From the NCBI GenBank assembly GCA_007922225.1, contig ML679960.1:5526198-5590197 (forward strand): a stretch of 64,000 nucleotides of DNA, written 5' to 3'. Shown here in pieces: positions 36,524 to 48,245 of the stretch. Source of the stretch: Emydura subglobosa (Eukaryota; Chordata; Testudines; Chelidae). Within the stretch, counting starts at the first letter, position 1; the number at the start of each line of letters is the position of its first letter. The position numbers and the translations under genes are program-made. A model generated the notes under the pieces. That model was not told where the DNA came from. It made no database searches and saw only the letters and a program-made list of their open reading frames with translations.

Positions 36524-37647
36524 TGTCACAGGGTGGCCTATCCCTTTGGGAAGCTGGTCAGCCCTGTTTAATTAGTCCTGCTTTGCCACACCTGGGCTGG
36601 ATACAGCACCTGAAAGATGGATGAAGCCTAACAGTTTGGAGCTGGCGGTAGAGGAAAGGAGTTGAGGTGGCTTGGGGCTGGAGAGCTGGGCCACAAGAGT
36701 GGCGCTAATGCCTGCTATGGGCCCTGAGCAAGGTTCCAGGCATGCAGTCTTGGGCCAGAGTTCCACAAGAGGAACAGGGAGATCAAGAGAAGCCACAAGG
36801 GATGAAGGCTGAAAGATATTTTGATCATCTTTTGTTTGTTGTTTTGGAGTTCTACTGAAGTGCCTAGGGAGCAGCCCTGGGACCTACTGCTCTGTGAAAG
36901 ATGAGTGTGATTTAGGTTTGATTTGGAAAAATGTTTCTGGCCCAGCAGGGAGCTGTGCAAAGGGAATTTGAATAGATGAGCTGGGAGAAGCCAGCTGGGG
37001 GCCTCACCAGTTACAGCTAGACTTGAATAGCCTGGAAAGGGATTGAGTAAATTATTCGGCCAGATGGGTAGGCCATGGAGGTGCAGATAGAGATGACCAA
37101 AGAGAAGGCCCAATAACCTTGTGCCCAAAGGGGGCATTGGCTGGTGAGTCACTTCTGTGCTTGTGGGGCTTGTTCTGGGGTAGGAATTTTATAACAGGTG
37201 GTCTACCCCTTTAAGGGGGAAAGACATGGAGCTAGCCAGCCCCATTCTAAGACAGATGATTTTTTTTTTAAACAGGTGTTTTGGCCTGGGAGAGGGAATA
37301 TTAAACTCAGCTGGGAAGGGGTCAAATTCCAATACAATTATGAAAGATCAGATGCAGGGATGAGCTGTAAGAAGCAGGGTGGTTACTGTGGCAGGCTCTG
37401 GATTGGAATGGGGCCATGGGTGTGGACATGGAGGCAGAGGGAAAGACCTCTGGGACCCTGTGGAAGATCGTGAGTTAGGGGAAAGATCAGGTTTACATGT
37501 GGAACTTATGTTGACCTGTTATTGTATTTGAAGGGAGGGCCTGGAAAGACTTTGGGAATGGTATTAGTTTTCCCTGGGCTATGGAGCCAAACCTCAGACA
37601 TCCAAACGGGGGGGAGGGGGGAAGCCTGCTCTCATAAATCTGTCACA
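36524..37647 (+). repeat. LTR-like sequence with repeated start motif
   Basis: GC-enriched block beginning 'tgtcacagggtggcctatcc' and ending 'ctcataaatctgtcaca'. A related start, 'ataacaggtggtctacccct', recurs at about 37191, followed by 'ggagctagccagcccc'. This suggests two LTR starts of one family next to each other. The region carries fortuitous frames (145 codons at 36715-37152) with no domain. I find no target duplication, and strand is tentative. Confidence 0.45.
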
Positions 37648-38044
37648 AAAGAAACAGAAAATTCATGGGAATGATCCTATATCCAGATATCTCACCAGAT
37701 TTTCCCAACCTCTCCACTACCACGTCCTCAACATGGTAGTCTCATGTCACCCATACAAGTCATTAAATATCCCACAACTTAACTTCCAGGAGTCTGACTG
37801 CCATAAATTATGTGACATGGAATAGTAAGGAATATTTCCTTTTGAGTATAGAGAGAAGCCTCAGTGAGTCCTATTTTATTGATCTACCTTCAGAGGTAAA
37901 TGGCACCAAACAGGTTTCAGATGACTCTGAAGAAGGACAGGTGTAATGGGGGTGTGGTTAAAATAGACTGTGGGAAATTATAAAGTGGCTTCTCATTACT
38001 CCTTCACCTTTGTCATCATCACAGACTACTTTGGTATACAGAAG
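37648..38044. other. Unassigned noncoding sequence
   Basis: No supported feature. Confidence 0.45.
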
Positions 38045-40257
38045 TGTCACAGGGTTCACTCACCACTAGTGGCGTCTCATGCTGGCTGCCCTGGGAATTA
38101 GTGATGCCAGGCATTGTGCTCTCCCTCTGGCAATGTCTTCCCCCATATGGTCTCACCTTGCGACTCCTCTCACTCCAGGGACTGCAGTTTCCTCTTTGTG
38201 GCTTGGCTTTCTGGACAGGTCACTAAGGTCCTCCCTTTCCAGGGAGTTCAAAGTCCTTCTAGACCTGCTGTCTGTCTGGCATCTCCAAAGCTGTTGCTAC
38301 ACCACATTGGCTGATAGGGGAACTCAGGCCTGTCCTCTAAATTGGGTTCCAGCCCAGGGACCATAAAACAATCAGCCTAGGTCTTTGCACACACCTACCC
38401 CTTTCTGCTGTTTCCCTGGGATTCTTCCTACTTATCTGGCTTCCCCTCTCTCTGGGTTTTCCAGCCTCCCATCTCCCTCCACTTAGGGAGTGGCTGCAAC
38501 CTATTTCCCTTTTCCAGCAGCCAGTTTCCTCCATGGCATCCCTAAACTTTTCCCTCTGGAATTCCAGAATCTCTTTAGGTATTCAGAGGGTCTACTCTGC
38601 AGCTGCTAGCTTCCCCATGCAGTTCCCTCACTTGTTCCCTAAACTCTTTCAGTGCTCATTCCCTCAGAGTCTGAGTCCCCACAGTAGCCTGCTGCACCTC
38701 TGTGGTCATTCTTATTTCCACCTGGGCCCTCTCTGTCCCAATCATTTTATCTTACAACCCCCTTTTTCCTGCCTCAGTGGGGTCCACACATTCTCCTTTG
38801 TGACTACATCCTCTCAAGAACTTTTTATATGGCCAACCCCACAGCACTGAAAACACTTTTTTTTTTTGCCTTGTCAGTAGGCTTTCTTTGGCCTTCTCCT
38901 GTCCAGCCCCTCCGCCCCGGCTAGCCTTTACCTCACAGTTCACATATGGGCATCCCCTCTGTAGGTGCCCTAACTAACCACATGCAAAACACACCCTCCC
39001 TTTCCTGTTCTCCCCACAGGATGGATTTTTTGAAGCTCTTATTTTCTTGCTATCAGGATGAGGTTTTTTTTGTCCCTATACAGGTAGGGGCACTCCCTTT
39101 TCAAGTGTCCTCATTACCCATAGGCATAACACTCCTTTGGCTATGCCTCAACCTCCTGGCCATGGTACTTCCCTTCCAAGCTTGCTTCCTGGGGGCTCAA
39201 CTAAGGTCTTCTTGCAGGAGCTTAACTAGAGCCTGCTGCTGTTTGGCCAGCTGTGTCAAATAATTCTGCAGGTTCCATGTGCCTCCCACTATCTCTACTG
39301 GTTCTCCAGCACCTGCTACAGCAGGGCCTGAATCCATTCCTGCTGTTTGTCACTCTATTTCTGCAGGGGCAAGGACTCAGAAGTTCAGGCTGACTGGTTA
39401 TAACTGCCCTCTGAAAACAAAGCTTCTACATACTGTGGCTCCTTCATCTCTTTGCCTCAAGTGTCTCTATTACAGCCTTTCCTATGCCCTAGTAGCCGGA
39501 TAATCACCTTGTCAGTTTTTCCACAGTCTCTCACATTCCCTTTGTAACAGGGGCGATCATGTATCTGTTTTCTCCACCACATTATCATGGGGTTCACCAC
39601 TCATGACTCATCTCGCACATCATCTTGGTCGCTCTGGGGATTAACTCTTCAGGTCAATGACTACACCTGCAATTTACATGTCATCACTCTGTCTCTCTCT
39701 CTCTCAGGTCTGCAGCCCCTCTCCCATTCCAGGAACCACAGCACACTTTTCATGATTCAGCCCTCTTGCCAGATCACTCAGTGTTCCCCCTTTCTTTGGG
39801 ATAGCAAAGTCCCTTTTTCCTACCACCAGTTCTAGGTAGTCTTCCCTTCCACTGCCTCAGTGCCACTACCTCTGGCTGGTAGAGAAACCTGGGTCTGCTG
39901 TCTACTCCGGGTTCCAGTCCAGGGACCCCCAGCTCAGCAGTTCTGGGCTTTCCTCTCTCAGCCATCACTGCTCCTTCCCCAGACTGCTTCCTTCCACACC
40001 TGGTTCCCTTCTTTCCCTAGGTGTTCTAGCACCAAAACCCTCTTCCCAGGAAATGTCTGCTTTCCTACAGCCTTCCCTAGCAGCCCCCCTCTATTTCCAG
40101 CTACCTGATTTTATACAGGCCCCACCTGCACAGGTGAGCCTGATTTCAATTAGTGCCCTGATCCTTGGCTCCTTCTCCAGATGCAGCCTGTGGAGTTAAT
40201 TGGCCTGCCTGGCCATCTTAACCCCTTCCAATCCTGTGTGGAGTTGCCACCACATCA
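38045..40257 (-). mobile_element. Short Ty3/gypsy-like LTR retrotransposon
   Basis: A minus-strand element of about 2.2 kb. One LTR-like unit lies at 38045-38550 and another at 39585-40257. Both begin (plus strand) with 'gggttcac' and contain 'gggttccag(c/t)cc' plus 'agggacc', and both are matched by the solo LTR at 51499. The upstream LTR has a TATA-like 'ctgtataaaat' near 40107-40117. 'agaag' flanks both ends (38040-38044 and 40260-40264, the latter two bases beyond the best right terminus). The interior holds only Gag-like sequence; no integrase or reverse transcriptase is seen. Confidence 0.65.
38752..39300 (-). pseudogene. Gag-like remnant with two CCHC zinc knuckles
   Basis: Nucleic-acid-binding part of a Ty3/gypsy-like Gag on the minus strand. 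The first knuckle (39131 to 39090) reads C-Y-A-Y-G-stop-stop-G-H-L-K-R-E-C: the CX2CX4HX4C spacing holds, but the second Cys is Tyr and two stops interrupt it. The second (38991 to 38950) reads C-F-A-C-G-stop-L-G-H-L-Q-R-G-C, with all four ligands kept and one stop. A basic tail follows (38752-38943, 'GQEKAKESLLTRQKKK'). In gypsy elements these knuckles package the RNA. Upstream, around 39200-39260, a Gln-rich stretch ('KQQQALVKLLQ') fits a Gag leader. Non-functional. Confidence 0.7.
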
Positions 40258-40264
40258 TAAGAAG

Positions 40265-41805
40265 GCATGGAGCAAATGTGATATGGAGGAAGGACAGTGT
40301 CAGCAGCTTCATTTTGAGTTTGATCACTTATGACAATGATTACTTTACAATGTTATTTTGTGGATGTGCTGCAGATGAAAGTGTATCCATCCTTCAGCAC
40401 CTGCAAAATCCCATGTGAATGAATTATGTTTGGTGATGAATAGCCTGGCAAAGCTCCTGATTGTTTTTCACACAGAGTCAAGTATTTCTCACTCTGAGGA
40501 GTTTTCTGTCTGCTTCATCAACTAGGTTGTTTGAGATCAGGCCAATTTGTGGGCTTCCATGGTGGCAGAACCATGTGTACTGGGGACCCAGGGGAAAGTA
40601 GTCATTGTTGGGCTTGGCTAGTTCATCACAGAAATTCTGGGAGGTGCTTGAGGAGTTTTGGGATATTATCTATAATTTGGACATACATCCTTCTTTCCCT
40701 ATAAATTCATGTAGGGAGATACTGGATCCATTATTAGCAGAGATCAGCAATTCATCCCTGCAGAGGGGCAAGATACTTAATCTCTTCAGAAACAAAACTG
40801 TTAGTGTCTCAATGTCACTACATACTTTCTTGTGAAGACATTTTTAAGACCACTTCAGAAATTTCAGGTGGAGTAGAATGTGGCAATTCTATTTACTGGT
40901 GTTTATTGGTGGAAACACATTACACCTTTGCTCCAGGGACTGTATAAACTTATGGCTCATTTCTGGATGCAATTCAGAATATAGTTTTTGACTAACAAAT
41001 ACTTTAATGGTTAATATATCTTACATCCCTAGGCCAACTTTAGAAGTGAATTTGAGTTAGTAAAAAGAATCTCCAATGAAGTTTGGTGTAACCTACTCTT
41101 TCTTCTAATCCATTCATTGGGCCTGAGTCTCTTGATTTATATTAAGGCCATTTTACACCACTCGGGCAGTGTAATAGTGCTTTATAGTGGGTGTAAGTTG
41201 AGATCAGTTGTAACCTCATTCTGAGAAATTCTAGACTTCAGTTTTTGGATACAGCACTGTCCATTAGGGACCTCTGTAGCTTTCTTCCCATTGGTCAGAC
41301 AGAGCTTGAGTTTCTTCATCTTCGTGGCATATTGTAAGACCCATCTTCTTAGCCAGAGATTTTCTGTAGGTCCATTGAGTTTGCTCAGAAGACTCTTTAG
41401 TTAGGCAGGGGAGTTTGTGTTAAATAGCTCAGTCCTGACCATCAGAAATGGTTTGATATGTGGATGAAAGCTTGGGACAGGTCTTACTTATTTTGATCAA
41501 ACTAGTTATGCAAAGATACAAATGTGGCATATACTGTAATATGGGACAGAGAATCAAAATCAGATAGAAAATTAAATAGTAGAGCAGCAGGCTTACACTG
41601 GAGAATTATTTTTTAACCTGAACAGTGTCACAATTATGCAATTTGAAATTCAATTTCCAGTAATAAAAGTAAGGTCACCTTGGAGTAGAGGCACAGTTAA
41701 AATGAGAAATAAGGGGCATGCCTTATAAAAAGGGACAAGTGGGAGATTAGTTCATAAGGTGACTACAGGAAGAAACAATAGTTTTTAATTTTCTGTCTTC
41801 ATTTC
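40265..41805. other. Unassigned noncoding sequence
   Basis: No gene. The segment at about 41110-41260 ('ggccattttacaccactcgg') may be another short interspersed repeat. Confidence 0.45.
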
Positions 41806-41834
41806 AATAATAATAACAATAATAATAATAATAG
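41806..41834 (+). repeat. (AAT)n microsatellite
   Basis: About nine 'aat' units with one interruption. Confidence 0.9.
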
Positions 41835-42894
41835 AGAGAAACATAACAAAGATTAGTTATGTTGGGAATACAAATTAAAAGCACTTGAAAGAAATTCTTA
41901 TTTCAACTGAATGGATGGATCCTTCTTCATCTCAGGGAGAACTCTGAAGTTCAGCCCACCATATAGCATGGAAATGTCTTAATGAGGTGCCCAGGCCTTT
42001 TAGAACAAAATAGGTCCACTTCTTGTGGAAGAAGGTATTGAATGGAATTTTCTTCACATTCTGTTTTCTAGACAGGTGTTATCTACTGACTCTAAAGAAA
42101 TAAGATCTTGTTCTTTTGGAATAAATTAAAGAAAAACAAATAGAATAATGATTACCAACTTGCTGTTTGCTTTCCCTGCAGATGCCTCTGTCTCCAACTT
42201 TAAAGCCATTCCTACACCCTTGGGGCAGGAAAACAATTAACATTTCTGTGGCAGATTGGAAATTAATTTTATAAATGGAATAGTATTGTGCAGAAAAATA
42301 TTGAAAAAGCTAAGATAGCCAGATGGAAAAATAAGCCTGAACAAAAGACATGAGCTGCATGTACTTTTCTACTGTCTGTTGATGCTGCATTCATGGAAAA
42401 ATAAAGCCAGACTGTTTTGTTACCTTCTGACGTAATCATGATTGTAGTAACTGTCCAAACCAAGTCCCTTTGTATAATGTTTTATTTTCATACTAAGATG
42501 TAGATATAGATAAACTTCACATTGGAAAAGTGATTAAAGAATAAAGACAAAACTTCAGTTTACTACGGTCAAGCAAAATTTTAACTTTTGTTAAAAGAGC
42601 AAACAGCTGCAACGTAAGTTATTCAACAAATCTTTTTCTGTTCACAAACTACTCACGAGTACAATATAATTTTCTTAAGTGTTCATTTTTTCACAAATTG
42701 TTGCCTTATTATTTCTGGAAATAACTTGTGGTTGATGACATGCAGTTTGTTCCAAATTTGACATTTTTAATTGAAAAACTGAGTAGTTTTCATTGGACAC
42801 AAGTAAATTTCTATTTCATATCTGGATAAGCATAAGCCATAGGTCCAGTCTTTTTATCCACTCCAGTTAAGATTTATCACTATCTATTGAAGGG
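41835..42894. other. Unassigned noncoding sequence
   Basis: No supported feature. Confidence 0.5.
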
Positions 42895-44870
42895 CATAGA
42901 AATCTAGAGATGGAAGGGACCTCAACTTCATTAAACCCAACCCCATGCAGAGGCAGGATCAAATAAACCTAGACCATCCCTGACAAGTGTTTGTCCAACC
43001 AGTTCTTAAAAATGTACTATGATAGGTATTCAACAAGCTCCCGAGGAAGTATATTCCAGCGCCTAACTTCCTTTAAAGTTTTTCTTAATGTCTAACTTAA
43101 ATCTCTCTTGCTGCAGATTAAATCCATTTCTTCATGTCTCACCTTCAGAGGACATGGAGAACAATTGAACACTGCCCTCTTTGTAACAGTCTTTAGCATA
43201 TTTGAAGACTATTATCAAGTCCTCCCTCAGTCTTTTTTTTCTCCTCAAGACTAAACATGCCCAGGTTTTTTAACCTTTCCTCCGAGGTCAGATTTTGGAA
43301 ACCTTTTATCACTTTTGTTGCTCTCCACTACACTCTCTCCAATTTGTTTGTTTTTTCTGAAGTGTGGTATCCAAAATTGGCCACAGTACACACAGCTGAA
43401 GCCTCATCAGTGCCGAGCAGAGCAGGACAATTGCTTCCCATTTCTTATATACGACATTCCTGTTAACACACCTTAGAATATTAGGGTTTTTTTTTTTTTT
43501 GCAACTATCACATTGTTGACTCATTCAATTTGTGATCCATTATAACTCCCAGGTCTTTTTCAGCAATACTACCATCTAGCCTATTATTTCCCCTTTTGTG
43601 ACTGTGCATTTGATTTTTCCTTCTACAAGAAGTACTTTTCTCTTGTATTTACTGAATTTCATCTTGTTGAATTCAGACCACTCCTCCAATTTGTCAAGGT
43701 CCTTTTGAATCTTAATCCAGTCCTCCCTAAGCACTTACAATGCCTCTTAGCTTGGCGTCATCTGCAAATTTTATAACCATACTCTCCACTCGATTATCCA
43801 AGTCAATAATGAAAATATTAACTAGTACTGGACCCAGGACTGACCCCTGCAGGAGTCTTAGTTACAGTCTGACAGCAAACCATTGATAAATATTCTTTGA
43901 GTATGGTCTTTCAATCAGCTGTGCACCCATCTTATAGTAATTCCAACCAAATGACATTTTCTTAGTTTGCTTATGAGAATACCATGTGGGTCTGTGTCAA
44001 AGGCTAAAATAGCAACTAAAATCAAGATATAACATGTCTACTGCTTCCTCCCCCATATCCAGTAGGGCCGTAAGCTTGTCAAAAAAGGAAATAAGCATGG
44101 TTTGTCATGATTTGTTCTATTACCCTCTAGATGCTTACAAATTAATTGTTTAATAACTTGTACCAGTATCTTTCTAGGTATCAAAGTTAGGCTGACTGAC
44201 CTATTATTCCGCAGGTCCTCTTTCTCCCCCGCCCCTTTTTAAAGATAGGTGATGTGTTTGCCCTTTTCCATTCTTCTAAGACCTCACCCGTTCTTCAACA
44301 ATTCTCAAAGATAATTGGTAATGGTTCCAAGATTACTTCAGATAGTATTGTAAGTACCCTAGGATGAATTTTGGCAGGCCTTGCAAACTTACTTAAGTAT
44401 TATTTAACCGTTTTCCCTCTCCCCCCAATTTTGGCTTGTATTCCTTCCCCCTTGCTTTTAATATTGAGTATCTGGTCATCATTAACCTTTTTAGTGAAGA
44501 CTGAAGCAAAATATCAAATAATAAAATAAATAGCAATGAAGCAAAATAGGCATTAAACACCTCAGCTTTCTGGATGTCATTACTCTCCTTCCCTGCTAAA
44601 TAGGGGACCTACACTTTCCTTCCTCTTTCTCTTGTTTCTAATGTATTTAAAGAACCTCTTCTTCTGCTTTATGTCCCTTGCTAGGTGTAACTCATTTTGT
44701 GTTTCAGACTTTGTATCATTTTGATCTGGTCTGTCCTCAGACCTGTTTGAGCAGCACAAAATATTTGACTGCAGAACTTCAGATAAAGGTGGGAGATTTC
44801 CAATCAGTTGCATCCTTCACTATTATTAAAACTCACATTTGCTCTGTTTCATGCAAGACCTCTTAAAGGA
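42895..44870 (-). pseudogene. CR1 LINE, about 2 kb, ORF2 remnant
   Basis: Minus-strand CR1 with its 3' end at 42895 ('agatggaagggacctcaact'). The 5'-most part on the minus strand (44580-44813) encodes the linker between endonuclease and reverse transcriptase: 'LARDIKQKKRFFKYIRNKRK' followed by a 'VGPLF' motif. The reverse transcriptase and C-terminal regions follow in many broken frames; 43309-43524 keeps 'SALMRLQ' near the conserved LRPQLEYC site. It is among the longest LINE copies here but has no coding capacity. Confidence 0.9.
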
Positions 44871-45889
44871 GAGTTTTCTTTCCCAGTTATTTTCAAGAGA
44901 TCTTTTAAAATGTATAATCTATACAAGGTTATACATCTGAGCATTGGGAACAAATGTTGGAAAATAAAAAGAACAGATTTCACTTGATTACAATAATTTC
45001 GTATCTTACCTGGACTCCTTTTAGGAATGCTCTGAAACTGGCTTGATTGAGATTTACTGATGAATTTGCCTCAGAAATTTGAGACTGTTCATTATTTCTT
45101 AAAGCACATATCATGTATTGCAGAATCAGAATTTCAGAAGTTATTATGTAAGACAGACCACAGAACCATACACTGGAAACTGCAGCAGTAGACCCAGCAG
45201 GGTTCTCTTTCTCAGTATTTAAACCTACACATTCTCATAGCATGACAAAGACTTCATGCACAGAGACTCACTTTGTTTTGGGTGGGGGGATCATTTATCC
45301 ATTGCTCAAACTTTATATATTTTAAAAGATCAGTTAGTATGAAGAACCATTCATTTATGCTTTATCTATTCTGACAGTTTCCTTACAGTTGACCTCTGAT
45401 TTCCCCTTCCTGATTAAAATTTTAATAGATTCTTTGTCTTGCTCATCACTGCTGTTTTCCTTAGAGCTGTTACCAATTATACCCTCAACTTAGCTCTGAC
45501 AATTCTTTGACTGGCCTTAAAGTTCTAGAAATATTCAGAAGTGTGAGTAGGTGCAAGTGGTCTCCTGGTTGACCCAAATGTGGCTAAAAATATATTTGCC
45601 CACTCATGGGTTTTCAAAACAGGGACCTAGCTCAGGGAACTTGGTTGTGACACTATCTGGAAGAGAGATAGCTGTGGACTAGTAAAATAGGGCCCCGTTT
45701 CGTGCCTGGGGCTCCTAAGTGCTATGATACAAATAGCAAAGTGCTGATCACCCAGCTGGGATTTTCAAGTGTCAGAAGCTCTATCTGCAGACAGATGTAG
45801 CAGTTCTAGTGGAATCACAGCATAATTAATTCAGGAGTTTCAAGTTAAGACTCTCTATTCTATATGTTCTTTTTACAACTAAAGCTCAA
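44871..45889. other. Unassigned noncoding sequence
   Basis: No supported feature. Confidence 0.5.
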
Positions 45890-46190
45890 TCAAATTTCAG
45901 ACAAATATTATATTCACCAAAAAATGCAAATTCCAGGTCAACTGAAACTATTTGTGAATTTGGCAAATTGTTTTGGCCAGAAACAAGAAATTTTGAAAAA
46001 GTTAAAACATTTATTATGATTTTTTTAATTCAAATGTTTGTTTTTTACATTTTGAAATGACTTTTTTTTTAATTTTTCCTAAACGTATTTATAGTTTTAA
46101 AAAGAATTCTTTATTCAAAACATGAAAATGAAATGAAACATTGTTTTGGGTTGACTTAGATTATTTTTTCCTAATCAGCCAGTCTTGACT
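45890..46190. repeat. AT-rich MITE-like repeat, copy 5
   Basis: Same AT-rich family: 'caattgttttggccagaaac'-like text, 'acattttgaaatgac', 'catgaaaatgaaatgaaac', ending 'cctaatcagccagtcttgac'. The ending recurs at 47408 ('cctaatcagccagccttgac'). Confidence 0.5.
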
Positions 46191-48228
46191 ATTTGAGTGC
46201 TGCAGCAACTACTGGCGTCTTATCGTGTTATATTTACATATCCTAAGGCAAGTGAGGGAAAGGAGAAGGAGAGTAATGTTTGTCCATAGCTCACATTGTC
46301 TATGAGCCAAAGAAGACCTCCCTTTAACTCACAGACACAGGTTATCTGGCAATATAGATTCACCCCACAAGCCACCATGCATTGGTGTGATCAGTATAGG
46401 GACAACCTGGATAAAGTGATACATTGCAACCATGACTTTTCAAGATTTAGGTCTTTACCAGGACCAGATCTAAATCTATGAATTAGCTCAGAGGTGTCTT
46501 ATTGCATTAAAATATCTTGGGAAGCAGCAGATGAAGAGTTTGCTGCAGTATCTGCAACAGGTCAGGCCATATAGCATCCTCTAGTGGGTTATTGGTCAGC
46601 TGAGTGCTGTTACTCATTATAATTCACTACATGTGGTTTGTCAGCTAAGTCACAAGGTACCTCTTGTGCTTCCTGATTGCATAACCTAAATTTTATTGAT
46701 AAAAGAAATGCCTGTACAAATCAATGGGGCTTTACTTTTCTCAGGAAGTGGGAACTGAGGGAAAGGGAAATGAAGAGAAATGGGGAAAGAGATGGCAGTG
46801 GAGGAGGAGATTTCCAGAAATTTTAGGGAACTATCCTATCCTCTTTTGCACAAGACGGAGCACTATATTTTGGTTCTGGACAGATCTGCACTCATGTTGC
46901 CTAATGCACTACTGGAAGGTTCTCAGACACTAGTGATGAGCACAATAAAAGAACCACCATAGCATAGAATACATAGACCCAGGTTGAAAAATACTATTTG
47001 TCCCTTCCTCCTTCCTGAAACAGAAACAAACAAACCACATGTAGCAAAGGCTAATGAACAGGATGTTTGACTGCAGAGGGCCCAATGCCATGCATTATCA
47101 AGCAATCGGGAAAATATAGCAGAGGAATAGCAGCTAGTTTTAGAGGGAACTTTTAACCGCATCTTTTGAAGTTCTGCCAGCACTGATAAAGATAAGATTC
47201 TTACGACAAACAAATAATTTTTAATGAAAAAAAAATATATAGCAATTATGGATAAATATGAACATCAAAAACATTTTAAGATGAAAGCAAGGAATGCTGT
47301 AAGTTAGCAATAAACTATCTTTAATTACCTGATAAACAACTTGGATATCTGAGGATGTAAAGATTTTAAGATGAAAATATCAAATATTTAAAAATATATA
47401 AATATTTTCCTAATCAGCCAGCCTTGACTATTTATATTTATATAAAAATATGTAAAAATATCATACTAAAACTAAGTTTAATTAACTGATAAATATAACC
47501 TAGCTTATACTTGAATGGAATTTTAACATCACTGCAGAAGAATCCCAGACATGCACTAGTGCACTTTATGTACACTAAATACAGTGGCCAAATACTGCGC
47601 TGAGATTCAACTATGCAATTCATGGACTTCAATGGAATGATGCCTTTAAAATATGCAGCTTGTAGAAAACCTTATTTCTTCAGTTATTATGGCTACTTAA
47701 GGCTGGCATAAAGTATGTTGGTCATTTAGTTTTAGCTATCAGTTACTTATTTTCTGCATTTTCACTTTTTAAATCTCTCATGGGATTTTAAACTCTCTCT
47801 CCTGTTAAATGTTAATCCCTGGCCCCTCTTTCTCACTTATCTGGATTATTGGTATTTTAATTTGTCAAAACATACAGCGATGGAAATCCTGAAACCATCA
47901 CAACTATCTAGATGAAGTTTGTAAACATAATATTTCTAAGTTTGATCAGCAGAAGAGGCTGAATCCAGGGACCACTGAAGTAAATAAGAGTCTTTCAGAT
48001 GACTTCAGTTGACTTTGGATCAAACTATGAAACTCAAACGGCTACACAGTTCTTCTCTCTTCCTGGCTTTCCAAGCTTTATTTAACTCCTGTTTTGAATT
48101 TACTGTCTCATGAATAAAATCCACTTTTATGCATATGTGTATGGGATTTTGGAAGCCACTTTTAAATACAAATAGTCCCAAAGTACAAAGTTGGAACTGT
48201 TATTTGATTCCCTCCTCCCCCCCTCCCT
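46191..48228. other. Unassigned noncoding sequence
   Basis: No gene. An isolated copy of the MITE terminus ('cctaatcagccagccttgac') lies at about 47408-47427 in AT-rich sequence. Other short frames are unsupported. Confidence 0.45.
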
Positions 48229-48245
48229 CCCCCCCCCCCCCCCCC
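48229..48245 (+). repeat. C17 homopolymer in a CT-rich tract
   Basis: Seventeen uninterrupted C, preceded by 'tccctcctccccccctccc'. Confidence 0.9.

Noticed and set aside
36715..37152. 145-codon minus-strand open frame with a hydrophobic start
   Set aside because: It is within LTR-like GC-enriched sequence, has no recognisable domain, and overlaps frames on the other strand.
38533..38850. 105-codon plus-strand frame
   Set aside because: It is antisense to the Gag-like region of the gypsy element and has no domain.
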